Origin: Lysinibacillus_B sp031181585
GTDB lineage: Bacteria; Bacillota; Bacilli; Bacillales_A; Planococcaceae
DNA: 64,000 bases
Assembly: GCF_047301505.1 (NCBI RefSeq)
Contig: NZ_CP154840.1
Coordinates: 4,216,001 to 4,280,000 of the forward strand
Reading direction: 5' to 3'
The notes under the pieces were generated by a model. It searched no databases. It saw only the letters and a list, made by a program, of their open reading frames with translations, and was not told the DNA's origin. The position numbers and the translations under genes are program-made. Each line of letters starts with the position of its first letter. Position 1 is the stretch's first letter. Shown piece by piece: positions 17,861 to 26,800 of the stretch.

Positions 17861-18565
17861 ATGACAGAACAAAACAACTGGAAACATAACGCATATAATC
17901 GGAAATTCATCGCTTCCTTTAGCGGAGGAAAAGATAGTGTGCTTGCCTTGTATAAGGCAAAGCTAGCCGGTGAAGCTGTCGGGTTGATTGTGATGCTTGA
18001 AGAAGAAGGAAAACGCTCCCGCTCTCATGGCATGCCGCCTGAATTGATTCAAGCTCAGGCAAAATCCATTGGGCTTCCTGTCTACACAGCCTCTTCTAGC
18101 TGGTCTGACTATGAACAGACATTTATAGGGCTTTTAGAGAAGGCAAAGCTAGCTGGTGCAGAAGTGTTAGTTACAGGCGATTTAGATATGCCTGAGCACG
18201 GCTGCTGGCATGAGGAAGTAACGAAAAAAGCGGGACTGCAGCTTTGTATGCCTTTATGGGAAGAGAATCATCATGAGGTTGTTGAAGAGTTTATGAATTT
18301 AGGCTTCACAACAATGATTGTGACTGTTAATTTAACGTTAGGTATGCGAATCGATGACTTAGGAAAAGTATTAACACCCGACTACATAAAAGAGCTGGAA
18401 GCACGTGGCATTGACCCTTGTGGAGAAGGCGGCGAGTTTCATACAACGGTCATTAACGGACCGCTCTTTACTTCACCAATTCACGTACAATCTTTAGACA
18501 TCATTCAAGATGGCGATTATGCCTTCCTTCCGTTAGTGCTTGAAGATGATTCTAAACAAAAATAA
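17861..18565 (+). CDS. Dph6-related ATP pyrophosphatase (PP-loop ATPase)
   Basis: A 234-residue cytosolic enzyme with the PP-loop SGGKDS at about 20-25 and the later HGM-P, G-D-L-D-M and C-G-E-G-G-E-F-H-T motifs shared with diphthine-ammonia ligase (Dph6). Bacteria make no diphthamide, so the role differs. Relatives amidate or modify unknown substrates using ATP. The ATG has AAGAAGGGG upstream. It appears to stand alone between two hairpins. Confidence 0.85.
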   Translation: MTEQNNWKHNAYNRKFIASFSGGKDSVLALYKAKLAGEAVGLIVMLEEEGKRSRSHGMPPELIQAQAKSIGLPVYTASSSWSDYEQTFIGLLEKAKLAGAEVLVTGDLDMPEHGCWHEEVTKKAGLQLCMPLWEENHHEVVEEFMNLGFTTMIVTVNLTLGMRIDDLGKVLTPDYIKELEARGIDPCGEGGEFHTTVINGPLFTSPIHVQSLDIIQDGDYAFLPLVLEDDSKQK

Positions 18566-18648
18566 AAATACTACTGAATAGTGAATTATTTAAATGTAAC
18601 TCTCAGGCTGGGTAAAACCTTACTTTAAAAACTAGCTGTAACAACGTA

Positions 18649-18676
18649 AAGACAAAGTCAAAAATGACTTTGTCTT
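18649..18676. terminator. Perfect 12-bp hairpin between convergent genes
   Basis: AAGACAAAGTCA and its exact complement enclose a 4-base loop. Neither side has a strong T-run, so termination is likely but inefficient. It is shared by the Dph6-like and thioesterase genes. Confidence 0.5.
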
Positions 18677-18747
18677 CACTCTCACTCTATTTGAGGGTTA
18701 GTTCGTCCTTCATACTTCCAACTCATCATTATCATAAAGACCTGCCG

Positions 18748-19209
18748 TTATTTTTTCTTATGCTTCAATTGTAACTCCCGGCGAAGCTTTACCTGCTCAT
18801 GAAGATCCTTTTCTTCATCGGTTTCAAGAACAACCTGGGGTACCGGGCTCGGCTTCCCGTTTTCGTCTACAGCGACCATCGTTACGAATGACTGCGTCGT
18901 TAATGTCCTTTCACCTGTTTTAACCTGGAAAGAAGTGACGCGAACAAACACTGTAATCGATGTTCTGCCTGTATAAACGACGATGCTTTCTAATTCCAAA
19001 ACATCACCTACCCGAGCTGGTGATAAAAAATCAACAGAGTCTATGGATACTGTGACCGTATTACGACCTGCATGCTTCATAGAAGTGATAGCTGCCACTT
19101 CATCGATATACGCAAGCACTTTCCCGCCAAAAATTGTCCCATGATGATTCGTATCAGGGGGTAAAATCAAATGTGATTGAATCGTCTTAGAATGCTGAAC
19201 TGTTTTCAT
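18748..19209 (-). CDS. Acyl-CoA thioesterase (YkhA/YciA-like hot-dog fold)
   Basis: A 153-residue hot-dog thioesterase that hydrolyses acyl-CoAs in the cytosol. The diagnostic segment N-H-H-G-T-I-F-G-G-K-V-L-A-Y-I-D-E lies at about 21-37 and contains the catalytic Asp/Glu region. The V-D-F-L-S-P-A-R-V-G-D segment near 59-69 is also typical. AGGAGG precedes the ATG. The C-terminus is Lys-rich. Chain-length preference cannot be inferred. Confidence 0.9.
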   Translation of the reverse strand: MKTVQHSKTIQSHLILPPDTNHHGTIFGGKVLAYIDEVAAITSMKHAGRNTVTVSIDSVDFLSPARVGDVLELESIVVYTGRTSITVFVRVTSFQVKTGERTLTTQSFVTMVAVDENGKPSPVPQVVLETDEEKDLHEQVKLRRELQLKHKKK

Positions 19210-19393
19210 AGTTCCTCCTGTTTGCTTCGTATTGTGGCTGGCACTAATTTATTCTTTTTCTCGCTCTGATATTTACCCAAAACATTACTTTCTAATCGTT
19301 TAGCTTTCCGAACTTCCAGTCTACCCTCTTTTAATTGTTTTTCATCATACCCCATCAAATGCGGTGACATACATTCTTGCTCTTGCTAAATAC

Positions 19394-19429
19394 CATAAAA
19401 AAAAGCATCTTTCTTTGTGAAAGATGCTT
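19394..19429 (-). terminator. Terminator of the two-component system operon
   Basis: Perfect 11-bp stem AAGCATCTTTC/GAAAGATGCTT with a 5-base loop, followed on the minus strand by nine T. Confidence 0.9.
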
Positions 19430-19444
19430 CAGGCTATTGAAAAA

Positions 19445-20551
19445 TTAAGTTGCACCGATTATGTAATCGTCATACATTTTTCGGATTTTTTCTGGCACGG
19501 GCATATCTATTTCTTTCAATTTTGCCTGTATGTATTTAAAATGCTCTACGCTCTTTTGTTTATTGTTTTTTTTAATTAAAAAATCTAACAATAAAAGCAT
19601 GTACTGTTCATTAAACTCATCCAGCTCCAGCAGCTTTTGCAGGCAGTTATATTTTAATAAAGGATTACTTGCAGGATGATTGGCAATATACTTTTCCAGG
19701 ACGTGTAAAACGCTCTGCTTCAAGCGCAGCCTTATTTGGATTGCCCAAGGGTACTCCTCTTCTGCTAGAAAGTCACCTTCATAGCAATTTAATAACCGCT
19801 GGATTGATGTTTCATCATGCTCTTCCTGAAGTAATAATTCATTGAGTTCAGTAAAATCGCTATTAATTTCTATATTTAATTGGTAGTGATTATTCATTAA
19901 CTGTATCGGATCTTTCATACTATTTTCCTTAAGAAGTTTTCTTAATTGATAAATCGTTGTATGTAAGTTACTTGCTGCCTTCTCAAACTCTAGATCCGGC
20001 CATAACTCCTCTATTATAACGACATTTAGCATGGGCTTTTTTTGGTGAAGCCATAAATATAAAAAAAGTTCCCTGACCTTTCTTGTACGCCATTTTACTA
20101 CTTCATGTTGAACATCGAGTAAATAAAAGCTGCCTAATGTATGAGCGTATAAGAGGTTTTCTTTCTTTTGTTTAGGTGCTTCTAATAATATTTTTTGCTG
20201 TGCTTTTGCCAAGGCTTTCATGAGCCTTTTTTCATGAACTGGCTTTAACAAATAATCCGTTGCTTCCACTTCAAATGCATCTACCGCAAATTGAGCATGT
20301 GCTGTCACAAATATAATCTGTAAGGATGGTCGGTTTTTTGATAACTCTTTTGCTACTTGTAAACCGTGCATATCAATCATTTCAAAATCCAAGAAAATTA
20401 AATCTACCTGTTCTTTTTCAAGAAAGATAAGGGCATCTGACGCATTCGTAAATGCCCCCTTAATAGAAATTTGAAATTCTGTCAGTCGCTTTAACATCAT
20501 ACTTAAAACGTCTATAGCCATCTTCTCATCATCAATTATGATGATATTCAT
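19445..20551 (-). CDS. Response regulator with SARP-type (winged helix plus BTAD) output
   Basis: A 368-residue regulator. The receiver domain (1-118) has acidic residues DDE at 7-9, phosphoacceptor Asp55 in LIFLDFEM, a conserved Thr in VTAH and Lys in KPVHEKR. After a short linker comes an OmpR/SARP-like winged helix (about 140-230), then a helical bacterial transcriptional activator domain (about 240-365). SARP-type activators usually bind direct repeats near -35. The gene overlaps the end of the hybrid kinase gene by 20 bases and is its obvious partner. Its neighbours are giant surface-protein genes, which are plausible targets (inference). Confidence 0.87.
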   Translation of the reverse strand: MNIIIIDDEKMAIDVLSMMLKRLTEFQISIKGAFTNASDALIFLEKEQVDLIFLDFEMIDMHGLQVAKELSKNRPSLQIIFVTAHAQFAVDAFEVEATDYLLKPVHEKRLMKALAKAQQKILLEAPKQKKENLLYAHTLGSFYLLDVQHEVVKWRTRKVRELFLYLWLHQKKPMLNVVIIEELWPDLEFEKAASNLHTTIYQLRKLLKENSMKDPIQLMNNHYQLNIEINSDFTELNELLLQEEHDETSIQRLLNCYEGDFLAEEEYPWAIQIRLRLKQSVLHVLEKYIANHPASNPLLKYNCLQKLLELDEFNEQYMLLLLDFLIKKNNKQKSVEHFKYIQAKLKEIDMPVPEKIRKMYDDYIIGAT

Positions 20552-23500
20552 GCTCCCCCTCCTCCGGCAATAGTATTAGAACGGTTGTCCCCTTCCCTTC
20601 CTTACTATATAAACGCAGACTAGCATTTTTCATCAGTTTGAACTTTTTTAAAGGATTGGTGAATCCAATGCGAGAGCTTTCTTCATTTAATAGCTGCTGA
20701 AGTTTTTCTTCTGCTATCCCCGCGCCATTATCATGTATTTTGATACGAACGAATTGTCCCTCCCGCTGAACACTTACTTCAATCGTGCCGCCTTCCTGCT
20801 TCTTTGAAATACCATGGAAAACAGCATTTTCTACAAATGGCTGTATCGAAAGCGCAGGAATCATCAGCTTGATCGATTCATCAATATCATATTTAATAGT
20901 TAATCGGTCAGCAAAACGCATTTTTTCAATATAAAGATAAGCCTTTACAAGTTCCATCTCTTCTTCAATAGAAACCATGCTGTTCCGATAATGAACATTA
21001 AGTTTTGCCCGGAAATATGTAGCTAAGCAGTAAAGTGCCTCTCTTGTGTTATCCATATCCGTATAACTCAATCCAATAATCGTATTAAGAGTATTATAGA
21101 CAAAGTGAGGTGTTACTTGTGAATACAGATAATTCATTTCAACCTCGATTGCATCTATTGAAGATTGACGGACTGCTAAAAGGGATTCAATGCGTAAAAG
21201 CAATTCATCCATAGCAATCGGCTTTTGTAGATAATCATTGGCACCAACCTGCAGTGATAATAATAAATCTGAATGCTTCATAATCGCCGTTAAAACAATA
21301 ATAGGCAGCTCTAGCATGTCATATTGTTTACGTACTTGCTTACATAATTCATACCCTGACATACCATTCATCATTAAATCAATTAACATACAGTCCACTT
21401 GATTATTTTTAATATAGTCTACTGCATCATAACCATTATCAACAGCTATCACTGTATAACCCTTTAAAGCTAATGCATCAGCTAAAACCTTGATATTGAC
21501 ATGGTTATCATCTACGATAAGTATTCTTTTCCCATCGCCTTTATAGATAAGCGGCAGATCAATCCTTACTACCTCTATATTTGGATTTGTAACAATTTGT
21601 GTTGATGGCTCATTGCCCACTTGCTCCTCTGTTGCTAGGGGCATTGTAAATGTAAATGTCGTACCTTCCCCCATTGAACTTGTTACATTTATTTGGCCGT
21701 TTAATTTTTCTACAATATTTTTAGCAATACTCAAACCTAAACCGAGCCCTTCCTTTTTAGAATGATAATTTACTTGATAAAAAGCATTAAAGATACGATC
21801 TAAGTCTTGCGAAGGAATACCCGTGCCTGTATCACTTACTTGAATGACCATATATTCACCTTGAATAGCAGCCCTAACGCTAATTTCTCCAGTTTCTGTA
21901 TGCTGTATAGCATTGTTCAATAAATTATAGAGGACTTGTTTAAATCGCAGTTCATCTGTAAACATAGCCGGCATTGATAAGTCCACTTCAGAAATTAAAC
22001 GTACATGACTGTTAGTATTTAGTAAGCTATGAATTTCTGCTACTACATCATTTATGATACTTATCGACACCGCACGTGGTGAAACTCTTATTTCTCGCGT
22101 CATTTGATTCGATGAAAATAATAAATCTTCCACTAGATGGCCTAAACGCTGTGAGACATTATGAATTAGAATGACATGTTCCTGCTGGGTACGTTTTAAT
22201 GGCTCCTGGGCACCTTCCATTAATGATCTGGATAGATTTAAAATACCATTCAAGGGTGTACGTAATTCATGGGCAGTTTTGATTAGGAATTCATCCTTCA
22301 TTTGGTTGTGTATACGTAATTCATCCGATAACATCTGAATTTTCACGAACGCTTCATTGGACCGGTAATTTAATAATGAAGTAAAACCTACTAACACAAA
22401 TAAAAACAGGACAAATCCAACGTAATCAATCGGTACTTCTATTAAAAAGTTAACGCTTAGCAAAAACCCGTAACAGCAAACAGCCGCCAAAATTACTAAA
22501 ATATAACGAGCTTCCTCGAGCCGCTTCAATGTAACACGCATAAGAATCCATACATTATACAAAATTACTGGAGCTGTCACACTTATATAAGCTAACTTCC
22601 TCACAGTAGTCATAAGCATAGATGAAGCTCTCTGATTTTGCGTGATGGGATTATAAATACCATAGAGAACGAAAACGATACTTAATAAAGCCATAATGAA
22701 ATAGATCGTTCTCTTTTTCTGGAATTGCGGGTACATAGAATGAATAAAAAGTGTCAAACACATAATTGCAAGCGGTATTACCCCTATTTGCAAACGGAGC
22801 TGATGTACAGGGGGAATGTTAGGGAACAATAGGAAAAATACCTTATGATTCACGAAAGATATATAAAGCCCCAGGAATATTGCGAAAAGACCAAAGAATA
22901 GTTCCTCTTTGCTTCTACGATTTTGTGCATACCCCAAAACATAGATTGCCCCCAAAACAATATGTCCAATACTTACAAAAGCCTCAATAAACACTTTCCA
23001 TCGGTAATGATACTGAATATTTTCCATTGTGCCAAATTCAATAGGGTAAATAATTCCCGCTTGCGGATAATTATGATTAGCTACATGAACAACAATATTC
23101 AGCTCTTTATTTTCACTTCGGGCAAATACAGTGTATTTATCATCATTTTCAGAACCATACTCGCTTAGAATCGTACTTGGATTCCCTTTTGCACCTACTT
23201 CGACACCATTAATAAAAACGCGATTCGCTTGACGAATTGTTCGAATATATAACCCATATGTGCCATCCACAGGCACTTGAACATTCACATGGTAAGTCCC
23301 CACATAAAGCCTTTCTTCATTCTTTTCAACATATTCATGCCAGATTGATGGAACGTCAATGGTCAGCCTTTTGTCTTTATAGTTATCTAGTGACTCCTCT
23401 GCCGGGATCAGTACATTTGGATAAAAGGCCCACTTCCCTTCCAACTTAACGGGCTGCTCCAATTGCTCGTTACTAATGCTTACAATTCCATTCTTTACAA

Positions 23501-23606
23501 TTTTAGAGTTTGTATCAGATAAATATCCCCAATTACCATAAAATAATACAACGATAAATAGCATGATAATACCTGCGATGATTAAAGTATTTTTTTTCAT
23601 TACCAT
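20532..23606 (-). CDS. Hybrid sensor with two histidine-kinase modules and a receiver domain
   Basis: A 1024-residue membrane kinase. One membrane anchor (7-26) precedes an extracytoplasmic beta-rich domain (about 50-195) like the carbohydrate-binding-like 7TMR-DISMED modules. Seven membrane segments follow (about 205-410). The first kinase module has phospho-acceptor His near 446 in TAHELRTPLNG and an HATPase with DTGTGIPSQDL and GLGLGLS. A receiver domain has Asp near 743. A second, LytS/YesM-type kinase ends the protein, with PHFVYNTLN (His near 834) and a further HATPase with FVENAVFHG. Two unlike kinases in one chain are unusual but known in Bacillales. The gene overlaps the response-regulator gene. 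The ligand is unknown and could be a wall or envelope glycan. Confidence 0.88.
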   Translation of the reverse strand: MVMKKNTLIIAGIIMLFIVVLFYGNWGYLSDTNSKIVKNGIVSISNEQLEQPVKLEGKWAFYPNVLIPAEESLDNYKDKRLTIDVPSIWHEYVEKNEERLYVGTYHVNVQVPVDGTYGLYIRTIRQANRVFINGVEVGAKGNPSTILSEYGSENDDKYTVFARSENKELNIVVHVANHNYPQAGIIYPIEFGTMENIQYHYRWKVFIEAFVSIGHIVLGAIYVLGYAQNRRSKEELFFGLFAIFLGLYISFVNHKVFFLLFPNIPPVHQLRLQIGVIPLAIMCLTLFIHSMYPQFQKKRTIYFIMALLSIVFVLYGIYNPITQNQRASSMLMTTVRKLAYISVTAPVILYNVWILMRVTLKRLEEARYILVILAAVCCYGFLLSVNFLIEVPIDYVGFVLFLFVLVGFTSLLNYRSNEAFVKIQMLSDELRIHNQMKDEFLIKTAHELRTPLNGILNLSRSLMEGAQEPLKRTQQEHVILIHNVSQRLGHLVEDLLFSSNQMTREIRVSPRAVSISIINDVVAEIHSLLNTNSHVRLISEVDLSMPAMFTDELRFKQVLYNLLNNAIQHTETGEISVRAAIQGEYMVIQVSDTGTGIPSQDLDRIFNAFYQVNYHSKKEGLGLGLSIAKNIVEKLNGQINVTSSMGEGTTFTFTMPLATEEQVGNEPSTQIVTNPNIEVVRIDLPLIYKGDGKRILIVDDNHVNIKVLADALALKGYTVIAVDNGYDAVDYIKNNQVDCMLIDLMMNGMSGYELCKQVRKQYDMLELPIIVLTAIMKHSDLLLSLQVGANDYLQKPIAMDELLLRIESLLAVRQSSIDAIEVEMNYLYSQVTPHFVYNTLNTIIGLSYTDMDNTREALYCLATYFRAKLNVHYRNSMVSIEEEMELVKAYLYIEKMRFADRLTIKYDIDESIKLMIPALSIQPFVENAVFHGISKKQEGGTIEVSVQREGQFVRIKIHDNGAGIAEEKLQQLLNEESSRIGFTNPLKKFKLMKNASLRLYSKEGKGTTVLILLPEEGEHEYHHN

Positions 23607-23753
23607 GCCTCCGAATTTTTCAACTATATGATTACTTTTATGGTTTTATCTTATTTCTTTATCCCTTTTATAGCAACGCCCTTTAAAATATTATGGTAAA
23701 TAGATGAAGAAAACTCGGGAAAGGATTTTTTCTCGAGAAACATTTATTCATCA

Positions 23754-23791
23754 AAAACACCCCGCGAAGGTTAGTATGTTCCTTTACGGGG
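23754..23791 (-). terminator. Terminator of the giant SLH gene
   Basis: CCCCG-AAGG arm (23760-23770) pairs with CCTT-CGGGG (23781-23791), and the minus strand continues TGTTTTTG. A second perfect 10-bp hairpin, TTAGTTATTA/TAATAACTAA, lies at 23832-23856 next to the stop codon. Confidence 0.75.
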
Positions 23792-23866
23792 CATTCTGAA
23801 TGGGGCGGCTGCTTGATGCAGCTAAGATTTATTAGTTATTATTCTCTAATAACTAAATTAAGTTTA

Positions 23867-26800
23867 TTATTTTAATTCCGCTGAAATCACTGCATTTTGC
23901 GCTTTTGTGTTGGCAGTAATAGTTACACTGCTATTTTCAGCCGTAATAGTGTAATTCGAAAATTCATCTGCAAATGTCTCAGCAATAGCTGCAGCAAGAG
24001 TTGAATCTGTTGTTTCACTGTTTAATGTCATTACTTTTTCAACTGCTGCTCCACCTATAGTGATTGCAATCGTTTGGTTGCGTGTAGTTGCTCCCTCCAA
24101 CTTTATTGCATCCGATATATTAAATGACGCAATTTGCTCAGCTCCAGGCGATGGGATTAAACTTGGTTGAATTATCTCCGCTTTATACGTAGTTCCTGGA
24201 AAGTCTATTTTTCTGGATAGCACTGGATCTTTTCCACTTGCCACCTTTTCTTTTACAGTTACAATTGTTTTTGGATTTCTTCCATCATCCACGGAAACAT
24301 TAACATCATATTTTTCAGTTACCTCTGGAGTTTCAATTTCCTGCAAAACTTGGCCACTTACCCTAGCAACATATACACCACCTACAGCAAATCCTTCTCC
24401 ATTCGTGGAAAGGTTTATATCAACAGAAAACTCATAAATTCCTTGTTGTGTTACTGTTATAGGCTCTGAGCCGTTTTGGGTAATTTCTACATCAGAAATT
24501 TTAAACGCTTCAACTGCGTTTGGTACTGTTAATTCTACTGTACTTTCAACGGTAGAATTGTTGGCAGAATCCTTTAAGTTACTAACCTTCACATTTACTG
24601 TATCAGATGCTGTAATGTCATTTTGTAAAGTAATTGTCAGCTTCTTATGATCTTCTGACCACATTCCCAACTCCTGATTGATTTCTTGATCACCAATAAA
24701 TAATTCACTGAAAGTTACTGGCTCACTAAATGTCAGCTCAACGCTTTCACCCTTAGTAGCTTTTCCATCAGCATCGCCATCTATTAATGTTGCTGAAGTA
24801 ATTGTCGGAACTTTATTTTCCTTAATAGTTACCTGGATTTCTTTCGCTTTTGTCATCCCATTATGTGTAAGTGTTGCTGTTAATGTGACAACATCATCTT
24901 CATCATCATTGCTGCTTCTAGTAACTGTACCATCAGCATTAACTGTAGCACCATCAACTGTATCAGCAACCCATGAAACTGCAACACCATCTACCTCAAC
25001 TGGTAGATTTAAAGCCTCTGTTACTTCTTCCATGGATGGATTATTAGCTTTAATTAAATTTTCATCAATTTTTGACCAAGCATTATTAAGTGTTGTTACA
25101 GTATTAATATCATATTCATACAATTCCTTTATCGTTTCAGGATATGCTTCTTTATCCGATTCGAAGTCAGTTGATACATCAAGCTTATTGTATTTGTCAT
25201 TATTACCAATACCATAAGCGTTTGAATTTGGTCCAATGACATGAATTTTATTAGTCCCTGTCATTGTTAAACTAGAACCTTGGCCTAAGTAAATACCGTA
25301 TGATTTAATTATATTTACTACTTCCTCTTCCGCTCCTGCAGCCACTGTACTATTTTCAATATTTACTGTTGCGTTTTCCTTTGTCTGTATGCCAAAAGCA
25401 TTATACCCATAATTAAGATTGCCATTATTGAGAATTTGCTTTTTAGTTGTTCCTGAAACAGTTGAATTTTTTATATTAATTACTACATTGGCACCATCTG
25501 CTCTAATTCCTGAACCATGTTGTCCATTGCTGCCACTGCGTAATAAGGTTGCTAGAATCTTTGAGTTATTGACATCGAGTTCTGCATTACCATTTCGTAA
25601 CAGAACACCAGCATAGGAATAGCCACCTGTATTAATCTGGTTAATTTCAACTTCATCAAGTTCAACTTTCGCATTTCCCCAAACTAATACCGAACTACGA
25701 TAGCTTGAATTAGTATAAGCACCTTCTACTCTTAATTTCTCAAGTTTAACCTTTTCATCATTAGCAGAAATTTGTATCCCTTGTAGTACTAGTTGATTTT
25801 GTCCATCGATACTGACAGGATACTTAATATCAATATTTGATGTAAGTTCGATTGGTGTAGTAATAGTGCTATCTACTTTTACTGTCTTTACTCTCTTATC
25901 TGCTACATATTGATTATTTACACTCTCGATAAATTCATTAGTATTTTTCACACGTAATACAGGTAAAGTGGTAACATTGAGTGTTTCCCCCTTTGTAAAG
26001 GTCACTTTTTCTGTTTTTCCATTTTTCGTAACATTTATAGATTTTAATTTAAATGTCCCCGAATCCATGCTGCCGCTATCTATTAAAATATCTTCAGCTG
26101 TATATGAGATCTCTACACCGTCTACTTGTTTCCCGTTACGCGAGAAAGTGATTGCCCCTTGGATTTTCCCTGCTGCTTCACTTACAACTACATCGTTTTC
26201 CCAAATGAAGTCGCCTGTTAAATCGTTTTGAACAATTTCATAATCATATGGCGCATGCTGTAATTTTACTGTCTTTACTTCGTTTGCTTCGCCATTCATA
26301 TCTTTTATAGAATCTGCAGCTAAAGTGATATCGGCGTCAAGCTTAAATACACTCGAAAGATCGTCGCCGATCACTTTTACAGTTAATTGTGTTTTATCTT
26401 CAGACCACGTTACCTCAATTGGTCCATTTCCAAATGCATGAGGGTTCCCAAAAAATTGTTGAGCAATATCTTCCGGGTTTCCTGTGTATGCAATCGGTTC
26501 ACTAAACGTAAAGGTGATCGTGTCATTAGCTGATGTATCTCCATCATTATCTAAGTCATTTAGAATGGCGCTAACTAAATATGGCTTCTTCGATTCTAAA
26601 ATGGTTGTTTCAATTGTTGTTTCTTTTATTGAGACACCATTTGTTGCTGTAACATTTAGCGTGAGTTTATCATTCTCATCATCTGCTGCATCTTGCGTTA
26701 CGCCGCCTGTGGAAAGATCAATGCTTGCGTTATGGTCGCCCACTTTCGTGACGGACTTCCATTCAAAGCTTGTACCATTTGGACCTGATGTAATTAAGTC

